From Oleiharenicola lentus (GTDB lineage Bacteria > Verrucomicrobiota > Verrucomicrobiia > Opitutales > Opitutaceae), in contig NZ_SDHX01000001.1 of the NCBI RefSeq assembly GCF_004118375.1, positions 2,793,693 to 2,857,692 of the forward strand: DNA of 64,000 bases, read 5' to 3'. The notes beneath the pieces were generated by a model. It made no database searches. It was not told the DNA's origin and was given only the letters and a program-made list of their open reading frames with translations. This document shows positions 32,843 through 40,863 of this stretch, piece by piece (position 1 is the stretch's first letter; the number at the start of each line of letters is the position of its first letter). Position numbers and translations under genes: made by a program.

Positions 32843-33256
32843 ATGACAACGCAATACTGGCTCGTGAAGTCCGAACCCGAGACATATTCTTGGGCCGATT
32901 TTGTGCGCGACAAGCGCACCGACTGGACCGGCGTGCGCAATTACGCCGCCCGGCTCCACCTCAAGGCCATGCGCCCCGGCGACGAAGTCCTTTTCTACCA
33001 CAGCAACGAGGGCAAGTGCGTGGTCGGCATCGCGCGGGTGACCAAGCCCGCCTTCCCCGACACCACGGCCGACGAAGACGGCTGGGTGGCCGTCGAGCTC
33101 GCACCGGTCGCCCCGCTCAAGCAGCCGGTCACCCTTGCCCAGATCAAGGCCGAGGCCGTGCTCAAGGACATCGCCTTGGTGCGCCAAGGCCGCCTGTCGG
33201 TGATGCCGCTCAAGTCCGCCGAGTTTGTCCGCATCAAAAAGCTCGGCTCCGGCTGA
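32843..33256 (+). CDS. EVE domain protein
   Basis: 137 residues, the size of a single EVE (PUA-like) domain. Marks: YWLVKSEPETYSWADF at the N-terminus, WTGVRNYAARLHLKAM, GDEVLFYHSNEGKCVVGIARV and FPD. EVE domains bind modified bases in DNA or RNA; stand-alone copies are common and are sometimes linked to restriction. Start at 32843 chosen by match to the family. It is divergent from the small membrane gene and 47 bp before tyrA. Target base unknown. Confidence 0.93.
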   Translation: MTTQYWLVKSEPETYSWADFVRDKRTDWTGVRNYAARLHLKAMRPGDEVLFYHSNEGKCVVGIARVTKPAFPDTTADEDGWVAVELAPVAPLKQPVTLAQIKAEAVLKDIALVRQGRLSVMPLKSAEFVRIKKLGSG

Positions 33257-33303
33257 CCCGCCCGGGGCTCGACAAACCCGCCGCGCCCGCTTTCGTCACG
33301 CCA

Positions 33304-34158
33304 GTGATCGATCACCTCGCCATTCTCGCTCCCGGCCTGCTCGGCGCCTCCGTGGCCCGGGCCGCCCGCCATTTCGGCGCCGCCCGCCGCATCACGCTCT
33401 GGGCCCGGCGCCCGGAGGTGCGCGTGCAGCTGAAGTCGCAACCCTGGTGCGACGCCGTGGCCGACACCCCGGCCGACGCCGCGCGCCAGGCCAGCCTGAC
33501 CGTGGTTTGCGCCCCGGTGGACCAGATTGTCGCCCTCACCAGCGAGATCGCCCCCGCCCTGCCCGCCGGTGCGATCGTTACCGATGTCGGCAGCGTCAAA
33601 GGCGAGATCTGCCGCCAAGGCCACAAGGCCCTGCCGGCCGGCCGGCACTTCGTTGGCTCCCACCCCATGGCGGGATCCGAGAAAACCGGCTGGGAGCACG
33701 GGCGCGCCGACCTTTTCCAGAGCCGCGTGACCTTCGTCACCCCGTTGCCCGAGACCGACCCGAAAGCCGCCGAAGCCGTGGCCGCCTTCTGGACCGCGCT
33801 GGGGTCGGATGTTGCCGGCTTTGCGCCCGACGCGCACGACGAGATCGTGGCGCACATCAGCCACCTGCCGCAGGTGCTGGCCTCGACGCTCTGCGCGAGT
33901 CTGGCGAAACGCGACCCGAAGTGGCGCAACTACTCCGGCGGCGGCCTGCGCGACACCAGCCGCATTGCCGGCAGCGATCCCAAGCTCTGGAAAACCATCC
34001 TCGAGCAAAACCGCGACGAGGTGCTTCGCGCCCTGCGCGCCTACCAGGATGAGTTGCACGGCATGGAGCGAGCCCTCGCCAACCGCGACTGGTTCGAAGT
34101 GCAGGCCATCCTCGAGCGCGGCCGCGCCTACCGGGAACAATTCCGCCCCATTCCGTGA
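33304..34158 (+). CDS. tyrA: Prephenate dehydrogenase
   Basis: Oxidative decarboxylation of prephenate to 4-hydroxyphenylpyruvate in tyrosine synthesis. 284 residues from GTG 33304. NAD-binding GxGxxG is replaced by APGLLGASVA; SVKGEICRQ, FVGSHPMAGSEKTGWEHG (substrate-binding His and Ser), AHISHLPQVLAST and SGGGLRDTSRIAGSD are family-typical. Some relatives use arogenate, which cannot be excluded. aroA overlaps by four bases (GTGA), then cmk, giving a compact aromatic and nucleotide block. Confidence 0.92.
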   Translation: MIDHLAILAPGLLGASVARAARHFGAARRITLWARRPEVRVQLKSQPWCDAVADTPADAARQASLTVVCAPVDQIVALTSEIAPALPAGAIVTDVGSVKGEICRQGHKALPAGRHFVGSHPMAGSEKTGWEHGRADLFQSRVTFVTPLPETDPKAAEAVAAFWTALGSDVAGFAPDAHDEIVAHISHLPQVLASTLCASLAKRDPKWRNYSGGGLRDTSRIAGSDPKLWKTILEQNRDEVLRALRAYQDELHGMERALANRDWFEVQAILERGRAYREQFRPIP

Positions 34159-35408
34159 GCACCTACCCGGAAAAACTTCCCATCCCGCCCTTCACCCGGC
34201 CGGTGCGCGGCAGTGCCACCCTGCCCGGCTCGAAGAGCATCACCAACCGCGCGCTCATCCTCGCCGCCCTCGGCCGGGAGACCGTCACGCTGCGCGGCGC
34301 TCTCTTCAGCCGCGACACACGCATCATGGTCGCCGCCCTGCGCCAGCTGGGCTTCGCCGTTGCAACCGATGAATCCGCGCTGACCATTCGCATTGAGGGA
34401 CGCGGCGGCGAGATCCCCGTGCGCGAGGCCAAAATCGAGGTCGGCAACGCCGGCACGGCCGCGCGCTTTCTCACCGCCTTCGTCTGCCTGCGGCCCGACG
34501 GCGTCTATCACTTCGATGGCGATGAGGCCATGCGTCGCCGCCCGATCGGCGCGCTCCTCGAGGCGCTCGAAGCCCAAGGCGCCCGCGCCAGCGCCCGCAG
34601 TTTCCCGTTCACGCTGCGCACGGCCGGGCTGCCCGGCGGCACCGTGCTGCTCGACGCTTCGGAAAGCAGCCAGCTGCTCTCGGCGCTGCTGATGGTAGCC
34701 CCACATGCAAAATCGCCGCTCACGGTCAGCCTCAAGGGCGAAACCGTCTCCAAGCCCTTCGTCACCATGACCGAGCGCATGGTGGCCCAATTCGCCGCCT
34801 CGCCCGCTGACTACGCCATTGAGGGTGACGCGACCGCAGCCAGCTACTTCGCCGCACTGGCCATCGTCACGGAAGGTTCGGTCGAGGTGAATGGCCTCAA
34901 CCCCGCGCCCGACGCGCTGCAGGGCGACATTGAGTTCTACCGGTTGCTGACGGCGCGCGGCTTGATCCGCTGCAACGGTCGCCACGTCTCCCACGCTCCC
35001 GCCCGGCACGGCGTGATCGCCAACTTCAACGACTTCTCGGATACCTTTCTCTCGCTTGCCGCCATCGCGCCGCTGCTGGACGGCCCGACCAAGATCGCCG
35101 GCATCGCCCACACCCGCAAGCAGGAGACCGACCGCGTCGCCGGCATGGCCCGCGAACTCACCAAGCTCGGCCAGCACGTCGTCGAGACCGAGGATTCGCT
35201 GGAAATTCACCCGCGCCCCCTCGTCCCGGGAGTGGAAATCGAGACCTACCACGACCACCGTTTCGCCATGAGCTTCGGCATCCTCGGGTGCCACGACCTG
35301 CGGGGCGACGGCCAGCCCTGGCTGACGATCAAGGACCCCGCCTGCTGCACCAAGACCTTCCCGGCATTCTTTGACTTGCTGGCGGGGCTGCGCGCGGGCT
35401 CTCATTGA
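34155..35408 (+). CDS. aroA: 3-phosphoshikimate 1-carboxyvinyltransferase (EPSP synthase)
   Basis: Sixth step of the shikimate pathway, joining shikimate-3-phosphate and PEP. 417 residues from a GTG that overlaps the tyrA stop. Substrate loops PGSKSITNRALILAAL, GNAGTAARFLTA, DGDEAMRRRPIG, and the later KQETDRVAGMARELTKLG and HDHRFAMSFGIL are all present. The first stretch after GNAGTA reads ARFLTAFVCL; the class (glyphosate sensitivity type) cannot be read safely. Co-translated with tyrA and followed by cmk with overlap. Confidence 0.95.
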   Translation: MSTYPEKLPIPPFTRPVRGSATLPGSKSITNRALILAALGRETVTLRGALFSRDTRIMVAALRQLGFAVATDESALTIRIEGRGGEIPVREAKIEVGNAGTAARFLTAFVCLRPDGVYHFDGDEAMRRRPIGALLEALEAQGARASARSFPFTLRTAGLPGGTVLLDASESSQLLSALLMVAPHAKSPLTVSLKGETVSKPFVTMTERMVAQFAASPADYAIEGDATAASYFAALAIVTEGSVEVNGLNPAPDALQGDIEFYRLLTARGLIRCNGRHVSHAPARHGVIANFNDFSDTFLSLAAIAPLLDGPTKIAGIAHTRKQETDRVAGMARELTKLGQHVVETEDSLEIHPRPLVPGVEIETYHDHRFAMSFGILGCHDLRGDGQPWLTIKDPACCTKTFPAFFDLLAGLRAGSH

Positions 35409-36082
35409 GCCACAGCATGGGCTCACCTCCTCTCATCATCGTCGCCATCGACGGCGGCGCCGCGTCCGGCAAGTCCTCCACCTCGCGCCTGCTCGCCGAG
35501 CGCTTCAACCTGCTGCACGTGGACACGGGCTCGTTTTACCGTCACATCACCTGGGAACTGCTCCGGCGCAACGTGCCCTCCGGCGAGCGCACGGCCCTGC
35601 TCGCCGCCCTGCCCTCGCTCAACTTTTCCACCCGGCTCGAAGGCCGCTCCGCCCGCATGCTTATCGGCGGGCAACCGGCCGGCGACGAGATCCGCAGCCA
35701 GCAGGTCAACGAACACGTCTCCCACTACGCCGCCGTGCCCGAGGTGCGCGCGATCCTGCTCGACTACCAGCGCGGTCAAACCGAGGTCGCGAAGCAGCAT
35801 GGCTTCCGCGGTCTCGTGATGGAGGGCCGCGACATCGGCTCCGTGATCTTCCCCGACGCGGACTTCCGCTTCTTCCTGCACGCCGATCCCGCCGAACGCG
35901 TCAAGCGCCGCGCGGCCGAGGGCCGGCAGGACTCCATCGCCGAGCGCGACCGCCTCGACTCCTCGCGCAAGACCGCCCCCCTCGCCTGCCCGCCCGGCGC
36001 CATCGACATCGACTCCACCTTCCTGACCCTCGAACAGGTCGTGGAAAAACTGGCCGGGCTGATTGCGCCGAAACTGACCTGA
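35405..36082 (+). CDS. cmk: Cytidylate kinase
   Basis: Phosphorylates CMP and dCMP with ATP. 225 residues from the TTG at 35405, which overlaps the aroA stop; an ATG at 35417 is a serious alternative. P-loop AIDGGAASGKSSTSRLLA, YRHITWELL, VMEGRDIGSVIFPDADFRFF and the Arg-rich DRLDSSRKTAPL lid are present. aroA-cmk adjacency is common in bacteria (often with rpsA, which is absent here). plsC follows after a 74-bp gap containing a short TCTGA-word tract. Confidence 0.93.
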   Translation: MSHSMGSPPLIIVAIDGGAASGKSSTSRLLAERFNLLHVDTGSFYRHITWELLRRNVPSGERTALLAALPSLNFSTRLEGRSARMLIGGQPAGDEIRSQQVNEHVSHYAAVPEVRAILLDYQRGQTEVAKQHGFRGLVMEGRDIGSVIFPDADFRFFLHADPAERVKRRAAEGRQDSIAERDRLDSSRKTAPLACPPGAIDIDSTFLTLEQVVEKLAGLIAPKLT

Positions 36083-36156
36083 CTCAACACACCAGCGCCG
36101 CCATTCAATCCTGCGCCCTCCATCCTCTGAAAGCTGACTTCTGATCTCTGACCCGC

Positions 36157-36816
36157 ATGCCGCAGACTCCCGACCAACTCACGATGACGCCGTTCTACGG
36201 CTTCTTCCACTACCTGGCGGCCACCATCCACAGCATGTGCTTCCGCGGCGAAGTCGCCGGCACAGAAAATTTCCCTACTGACGGCCCGTTCCTCATCGCC
36301 TCCAACCACGCCAGCCACCTCGACCCGCCGTTCGTGGGCAGCCATGTGCCGCGGCAGATGCGCTTCTTTGCCCGCAAGAGCCTTTGGAACAACCGTATGC
36401 TCGGCTGGTGGATGAACCAGGTGGAAACCATCCCCGTCGAACGGGACAGCGGCGACATCGGCGCCATCAAACGCGTGCTCCAGGCCCTCGCCGAGAACCG
36501 CGCCGTCGTGCTCTTCCCCGAGGGCACCCGCTCGCAGGACGGTCAGCTGCAAAAACCGAAGCCCGGGGTCGGCCTCATGGCCTGCAAGACCGGCGTGCCC
36601 GTGGTGCCCTGCCGGCTCTTCGGTTCCTTCGAGGCCTTCGGCAAGGGCACGAGCATCCCGCGCTTCGGTACCCCGGTGAGCATTGTGTTCGGTCCGCCCA
36701 TTCCCGCTTCCGACTATGACGACCCCAAGGCCGGCAAGGCCCGTTACGAACTCGCGGCCCAGCGCATCATGGACCGCATCGCCGCCCTGTCCGCTCCGCC
36801 GGAGCGGGTGATCTGA
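36157..36816 (+). CDS. plsC: 1-acyl-sn-glycerol-3-phosphate acyltransferase
   Basis: Second acylation step of phospholipid synthesis, converting lysophosphatidate to phosphatidate at the inner membrane. 219 residues. Catalytic motif NHASHLDPPF (HX4D), acceptor motif LFPEGTRSQDGQL, then GLMACKTGVPVVPC, all in order. One hydrophobic N-terminal segment near FHYLAATIHSMC may anchor it. It follows cmk in the same direction; the cmk-plsC pair also occurs in other phyla. Convergent with the hypothetical gene at 36824. Confidence 0.92.
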   Translation: MPQTPDQLTMTPFYGFFHYLAATIHSMCFRGEVAGTENFPTDGPFLIASNHASHLDPPFVGSHVPRQMRFFARKSLWNNRMLGWWMNQVETIPVERDSGDIGAIKRVLQALAENRAVVLFPEGTRSQDGQLQKPKPGVGLMACKTGVPVVPCRLFGSFEAFGKGTSIPRFGTPVSIVFGPPIPASDYDDPKAGKARYELAAQRIMDRIAALSAPPERVI

Positions 36817-36823
36817 GTCGCGA

Positions 36824-37456
36824 TCAGGCCGTCGAATCGGCCGGCACTTTCTGTGTCGCCGCGGCGGCCGGCGCCGCTTCCGTCGCCGGTGCGGCCTTGG
36901 GCTTGGGTGTGCCAACGAGCACGCCGAGATGCTCCTGGATCTTCATGAAAAATTCCTGGTTGAGGTCGCCGACCGGCACTTCGTAGCGCTGGTGCGAAGC
37001 GCGGTGCTCGTAGATCTGGCGGGCGCCATCCTCGGTGAGGCCGATCGGCTTGATGAGCCGCTTGCGCTCCATCATGAGCGCGAGGAACTGGAGCAGCGGC
37101 GTGTTGATGCCCTGCGAACTGTCGTCGATCGTCTCGCTCGTCGCACCGGATGGAATCGCGAGGTTGAGGAACAGGTTTTCGGCCGTGAGCTTGAGGTTGC
37201 GCTCGGAATTCTCGTCCCCGCGCCGCGGCTTGAAGGCCACGACCCAGCGGCAGAAGATAAACGCCGGGGGCATCCACCGGGGCCCGTTTGCCTCGGCGGA
37301 GCCGGGCGAAGACGGGTCCTCGCTCTCCAGCAAGTCGCGGCGGGCGACCTCGCCCGAGGCCTCGCGCACGAGGTAGCTCACGACACGGTCGTTCTCGGCG
37401 AAGTCGCGTCCGCTGACGTAGCACTTTGTGGCAATCGCGTGAAGATTCAGCTCCAT
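36824..37456 (-). CDS. Hypothetical protein with Ala/Pro-rich tail
   Basis: 210 residues, no recognised family. The N-terminus has MELNLHAIATKCYVSGRDF and RVVSYLVREASGEVARRDLL, the middle has CRWVVAFKPR and FLALMMERKRLIKPIGLT. The last 35 residues are low-complexity Ala/Pro/Lys/Thr and probably disordered. No signal peptide or membrane helix. Codon use is like the neighbours. It is divergent from the metallophosphatase gene with about 50 bp between starts. The ordered middle and normal composition argue for a real gene. Confidence 0.65.
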   Translation of the reverse strand: MELNLHAIATKCYVSGRDFAENDRVVSYLVREASGEVARRDLLESEDPSSPGSAEANGPRWMPPAFIFCRWVVAFKPRRGDENSERNLKLTAENLFLNLAIPSGATSETIDDSSQGINTPLLQFLALMMERKRLIKPIGLTEDGARQIYEHRASHQRYEVPVGDLNQEFFMKIQEHLGVLVGTPKPKAAPATEAAPAAAATQKVPADSTA

Positions 37457-37508
37457 GGGCGATTTCTTGTTTACCCCCGCACCCGGTGAAAGCTAGTCAA
37501 TTTCTGCG

Positions 37509-38171
37509 ATGAACGGACGCCTGATCGCCGTGGGTGACATCCACGGCTGCCACAAGGAATTCGAGGACCTCCTCGACAAGCTGGACCTGAGGAAGGATGA
37601 CCGGCTGATCCTGCTGGGCGACCTCATCAGCCGCGGTCCCGACAGCGGCAAGGTGGTCGAACTGGCGCGGAAATACGCCACGGCTTCGCTGCTGGGCAAT
37701 CACGAGCTGCGCCACCTGAACTACCGGCGCACCGACGACCCGACCCATCTCAAAAAATACGACTACGCCACGATGGAACAGCTCCGCGGCAAGGACTGGG
37801 ACTACCTCGAGGAGATGAAGCTGACCTATGAGGACGAGGAACTCGGCGTGGTCTTCGTGCATGGCGGTTTCCTGCCCGACCGCCCCTGGCAACGGCAGCC
37901 GGCACGCATCGTCACGCGCATCCAGGTGGTCGGCAAGGACGGCGAACCCCACAAGCGCTCCGAGATGCCCGACGCCCCGCATTGGTCCTCGCTCTGGGAG
38001 GGGCCACCTTTCGTGGTCTATGGCCACACCCCGCGCGAGGATGTCGTGCGCACCAAATGGACCCTCGGCATCGACACCGCCTGCGTGCTGGGCGGCTTCC
38101 TCACTGCCTACATCCTGCCCGAAAAGAAAATCGTGCAGGTGAAGGCGCGGGAAACTTACTTCAAGCGCTGA
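37509..38171 (+). CDS. Serine/threonine protein phosphatase (metallophosphatase, PrpA-like)
   Basis: 220 residues. Metal and catalytic motifs in order: GDIHGCHKE, LLGDLISRGPDS, GNHELRHL, then FVHGGFLP and VYGHTPRED. This is the bacterial PPP family close to PrpA and ApaH. It dephosphorylates proteins or dinucleoside polyphosphates; the shorter length favours a protein phosphatase. Could oppose the kinase at 10502, but nothing in the sequence proves a link. Followed by a word-type inverted repeat at 38184. Confidence 0.88.
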   Translation: MNGRLIAVGDIHGCHKEFEDLLDKLDLRKDDRLILLGDLISRGPDSGKVVELARKYATASLLGNHELRHLNYRRTDDPTHLKKYDYATMEQLRGKDWDYLEEMKLTYEDEELGVVFVHGGFLPDRPWQRQPARIVTRIQVVGKDGEPHKRSEMPDAPHWSSLWEGPPFVVYGHTPREDVVRTKWTLGIDTACVLGGFLTAYILPEKKIVQVKARETYFKR

Positions 38172-38183
38172 GGCGCCATGCGC

Positions 38184-38346
38184 GAAGGACCAAGTAGCAA
38201 GGACCAAGTATCAGGAGTCGACCGGACCACCATGGTTCGCGAACCGCCCGTTTAATTTCGGGCCAAGGACTGACTGCCCCCGCAGACGGATAGCCGGCTC
38301 GAATTTGCCCTCTTGCCACTTGTTACTTGATCCTTGTTACTTGCGC
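38184..38346. repeat. Word-type inverted repeat (AAGGACCAAGTA family)
   Basis: The left flank GCGAAGGACCAAGTAGCAAG then GACCAAGTATCAGG; the right flank (38313-38346) is the inverted counterpart (CTTGCCACTTGTTACTTGAT, CCTTGTTACTTGCGC). The ends pair over about 30 bp with mismatches. It fills the gap before yhaM and ends just upstream of the yhaM start at 38360. Confidence 0.65.
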
Positions 38347-38359
38347 ATTCGCTGCCGCC

Positions 38360-39343
38360 ATGTCCGACCACCCCGTTCCGCTCACCGTCCGCGATCTGAA
38401 AACCCTCTCCGGCGGCGACACCTTCAGCAGCGTGCTCCTCGTGCGCCGCGTGACCAGCAAGACGGCCAAGAACGGCAACGCCTTCCTCAGCGTCGAACTG
38501 GGCGACAAGACCGGCAGCCTCAATTTAAACGTTTTCGGCGACAGCCCGGCCTTTGACTTGTTTACCGGCCTCAAGGAAGGCGGCGTGGTGCGCATCGAGG
38601 CCAAGGTGGAATTTTTCCAGGAACGTCTCTCCCCCCGCCTGCTGCGCGCCGAGGCCATTTCCAACGAGCAGCTCGCCGGCTCGCCGCTCATGTCCAATCT
38701 CGTGGAAACCGCGCCTGAAGACGCCGACGCGCTTTGGACCGAATTCCAACAGCACATCGCCTCCATCCAGCACGCCGAACTCCGCGCCACCGTGCAGGCG
38801 CTCTTCGACGAGATCGGGGAGCAGTTCCGCACCGCTCCCGCTGCCGTCAGCATGCACCATGCGTATCGCCACGGCCTGCTGGAGCACACCGTCCACATGG
38901 CCCGCGCCGCCAAGGCGCTGCTCCCGCTTTACCCCGAGGTGGACGCCGACCTCGCCATGGCCGGCGTGCTCGTCCACGACACCGGCAAGGTCATCGAATA
39001 CCAGGGTGACCTCGTCACCGCGAAGAGCCGCAAGGGCATCCTCCAGGGCCACGTCGTGCTCGGCTACCAGCTCGTCCGCAAGGCCGGCATCAAGTCCAAG
39101 CTCAACGGCGACCTCCTCGAGCGCCTCGAACATATCGTGCTCAGCCATCAGGGCGAACTCGAATGGGGCGCCGCCGTCATCGCCGCCACGCCCGAGGCCG
39201 TCTTTGTCGCCAAGGTGGACGACCTCGACGCCAAGATGGGCATGGTCCAGCGCCTCCTCCGCCAGGCCGGCGAAGCCGACCAATTCTCCGACCGCCACCT
39301 CGGCCTGAACTCGCAGCTGCTGCTGACGAAGCCGCAAAAATGA
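38360..39343 (+). CDS. yhaM: YhaM-type 3'-5' exoribonuclease (OB fold plus HD domain)
   Basis: 327 residues. An N-terminal OB-fold nucleic-acid-binding domain (about 1-115, with TSKTAKNGNAFLSVELGDKTG and EFFQERLSPRLLRA), then an HD hydrolase domain: HHAYRHGLLEHTVHMA, VLVHDTGKVIEY (HD pair), GHVVLGYQL and HIVLSHQGELEWGA. The order and spacing match YhaM of Firmicutes, which degrades RNA and single-stranded DNA 3'-5' with Mn2+. The start at 38360 was chosen because residues encoded upstream are word-repeat DNA. The next small gene overlaps its stop (ATGA). Confidence 0.9.
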   Translation: MSDHPVPLTVRDLKTLSGGDTFSSVLLVRRVTSKTAKNGNAFLSVELGDKTGSLNLNVFGDSPAFDLFTGLKEGGVVRIEAKVEFFQERLSPRLLRAEAISNEQLAGSPLMSNLVETAPEDADALWTEFQQHIASIQHAELRATVQALFDEIGEQFRTAPAAVSMHHAYRHGLLEHTVHMARAAKALLPLYPEVDADLAMAGVLVHDTGKVIEYQGDLVTAKSRKGILQGHVVLGYQLVRKAGIKSKLNGDLLERLEHIVLSHQGELEWGAAVIAATPEAVFVAKVDDLDAKMGMVQRLLRQAGEADQFSDRHLGLNSQLLLTKPQK

Positions 39344-39607
39344 AATCTTACGACGAGCAGCCGCGGAAGCTGTCCGGCACAAAACGTGGGAAGGAAATGA
39401 TTGCCACCGTTTTGGTCGGGCTCGCATTCCTTTCATACACTTTCCTGCACTTTTTGGCTTTTTGACCACCTGCTGCCAACATGGCTCAATGCACTGATAA
39501 TCGGAGCGCTCTGGATCGTTGTCCCCTATGAACTAGAGCTCTGCGTAGCGCTGTTGATCCGATTGATCTGGGGTAGGAACGCCCAAGACAAACCAGAAGA
39601 ACGTTAG
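39340..39607 (+). pseudogene. Frameshifted small two-helix membrane protein
   Basis: An ATG overlaps the yhaM stop by four bases and starts a 41-residue product: a basic N-terminus (KLSGTKRGKE) and a membrane helix (MIATVLVGLAFLSYTFLHF), ending at 39465. At a run of five T (39459-39463) the frame is lost. Dropping one T joins it to the next frame (DHLLPTWLNALIIGALWIVV and onward to 39607), which adds a second helix and the charged tail RNAQDKPEER, 88 residues in all. It could be a pseudogene, a sequencing error or a slippage site. The short form alone could also be a real protein. Confidence 0.55.
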
Positions 39608-39608
39608 C

Positions 39609-40850
39609 TCATGTCAGCATCTGCACGATGCGGATAATGGGCAGGAACAGCGCGATAACGATCGTGCCGACCACGAGGGCGAGGAACAGGATCAGGATTG
39701 GCTCGATGAGCGAGCTGAGGCCGGCCACGGCGTTGTCCACCTCGCCCTCGTAGATGTCGGCGATTTTCTGGAGCATCTCGGGCAGCTGGCCCGAGTGTTC
39801 GCCGACCTCGACCATGCTGGCGACCATGGGCGGGAAAACACCCGCCGCTTCCAGCGGTCGGGCCACGGAGGCACCTTCCTTCACGCGGTCATGAATTGCC
39901 TGGATAGCGGAGGCGATGCGGGCGTTAGCGCAGGTGTCGCGCGTGATCAGCAGCGCCGGCAGGATCGGCACGCCGCTCGACAACAGGGTGCCCAGCGTGC
40001 GGGCGAAGCGCGCCACCACGACCTTCAGGAAGAGCTCGCCGGACAGCGGCATCCGGATGGTGAGCGTGTCGATGATCCTCGCTCCGGCGGGACTCCGCCG
40101 GAAGAGCTGAAACCCGACCATGGCAACCGCGCTCCCCACAACCACCAGCAGCAGGTGGTTGCGCACCACGTCACTCACCGTCAGGACCGCCCGGGTCAGC
40201 GGCGGCAGAGGGGCGCCCTTGAGCAGATCGGCAAAAATCTGCTGGAACTTGGGCACGACAAACACGAGCAACGCCACGAGGATGCCCACCGCCACGCCGA
40301 GCACGATGAACGGATAGACCATCGCCGCCTTCACCTTGCCGCGCACTTGCAGGCTTTTTTCCTGAAACTGCGCCAACCGGTCGAGCACGACATCAAGCAG
40401 ACCGCCGGCCTCGCCCGCCCGGATCATGCTTACATAAAGCCGGTCAAACGCCCGCGGATGCCGGCCCATCACCTCGGACAGGGCCTCGCCGGAACGAATG
40501 CCATCCGCCAGGGCCGTTATCACCTTTGCGAAGGCCGGGTTCTTAACCTGCCGGCCGAGCACTTCCAAGCCGCGCAGCAGGGGCATGCCCGCATGCAGGA
40601 GCGTTCCCAGCTGCCGTGTGAACGAGGCCCGTTCCTTGGCGCTCAAGGAACCGAACACGGCCAGTGTCATCGCCCCCGCCCCTGTGGGCCCAGCCTTGGC
40701 GCCCCCCTCACCTTCTCGCGCCGTAACCCGCGTCGGAAACAGGCCGCGCCCGCGCAGGACCACCGCCGCCTGCCGCGCATCCGCGGCCTCCAAAGCCCCC
40801 GTCCGCTCGTGTCCCTGTCCGTCCATCGCACTGTAGCTGAATGCTGGCAT
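39609..40850 (-). CDS. gspF: Type II secretion / type IV pilus inner-membrane platform protein (GspF/PilC)
   Basis: 413 residues. Two T2SSF domains, each with the usual helix pairs: residues about 70-195 (FTRQLGTLLHAGMPLLRGLE) and about 275-400 (FARTLGTLLSSGVPILPALL), separated by transmembrane segments (VYPFIVLGVAVGILVALLVF), with a final helix LILFLALVVGTIVIALFLP. The N-terminus FSYSAMDGQGHERTGALEA is the typical lead. It is last in the coaE-rho-ATPase-pilT-ATPase-gspF series, 13 bp after the second ATPase. The adjacent PilT points to type IV pili rather than secretion alone. Confidence 0.93.
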   Translation of the reverse strand: MPAFSYSAMDGQGHERTGALEAADARQAAVVLRGRGLFPTRVTAREGEGGAKAGPTGAGAMTLAVFGSLSAKERASFTRQLGTLLHAGMPLLRGLEVLGRQVKNPAFAKVITALADGIRSGEALSEVMGRHPRAFDRLYVSMIRAGEAGGLLDVVLDRLAQFQEKSLQVRGKVKAAMVYPFIVLGVAVGILVALLVFVVPKFQQIFADLLKGAPLPPLTRAVLTVSDVVRNHLLLVVVGSAVAMVGFQLFRRSPAGARIIDTLTIRMPLSGELFLKVVVARFARTLGTLLSSGVPILPALLITRDTCANARIASAIQAIHDRVKEGASVARPLEAAGVFPPMVASMVEVGEHSGQLPEMLQKIADIYEGEVDNAVAGLSSLIEPILILFLALVVGTIVIALFLPIIRIVQMLT

Positions 40851-40863
40851 TGCGTGCTTCCTT

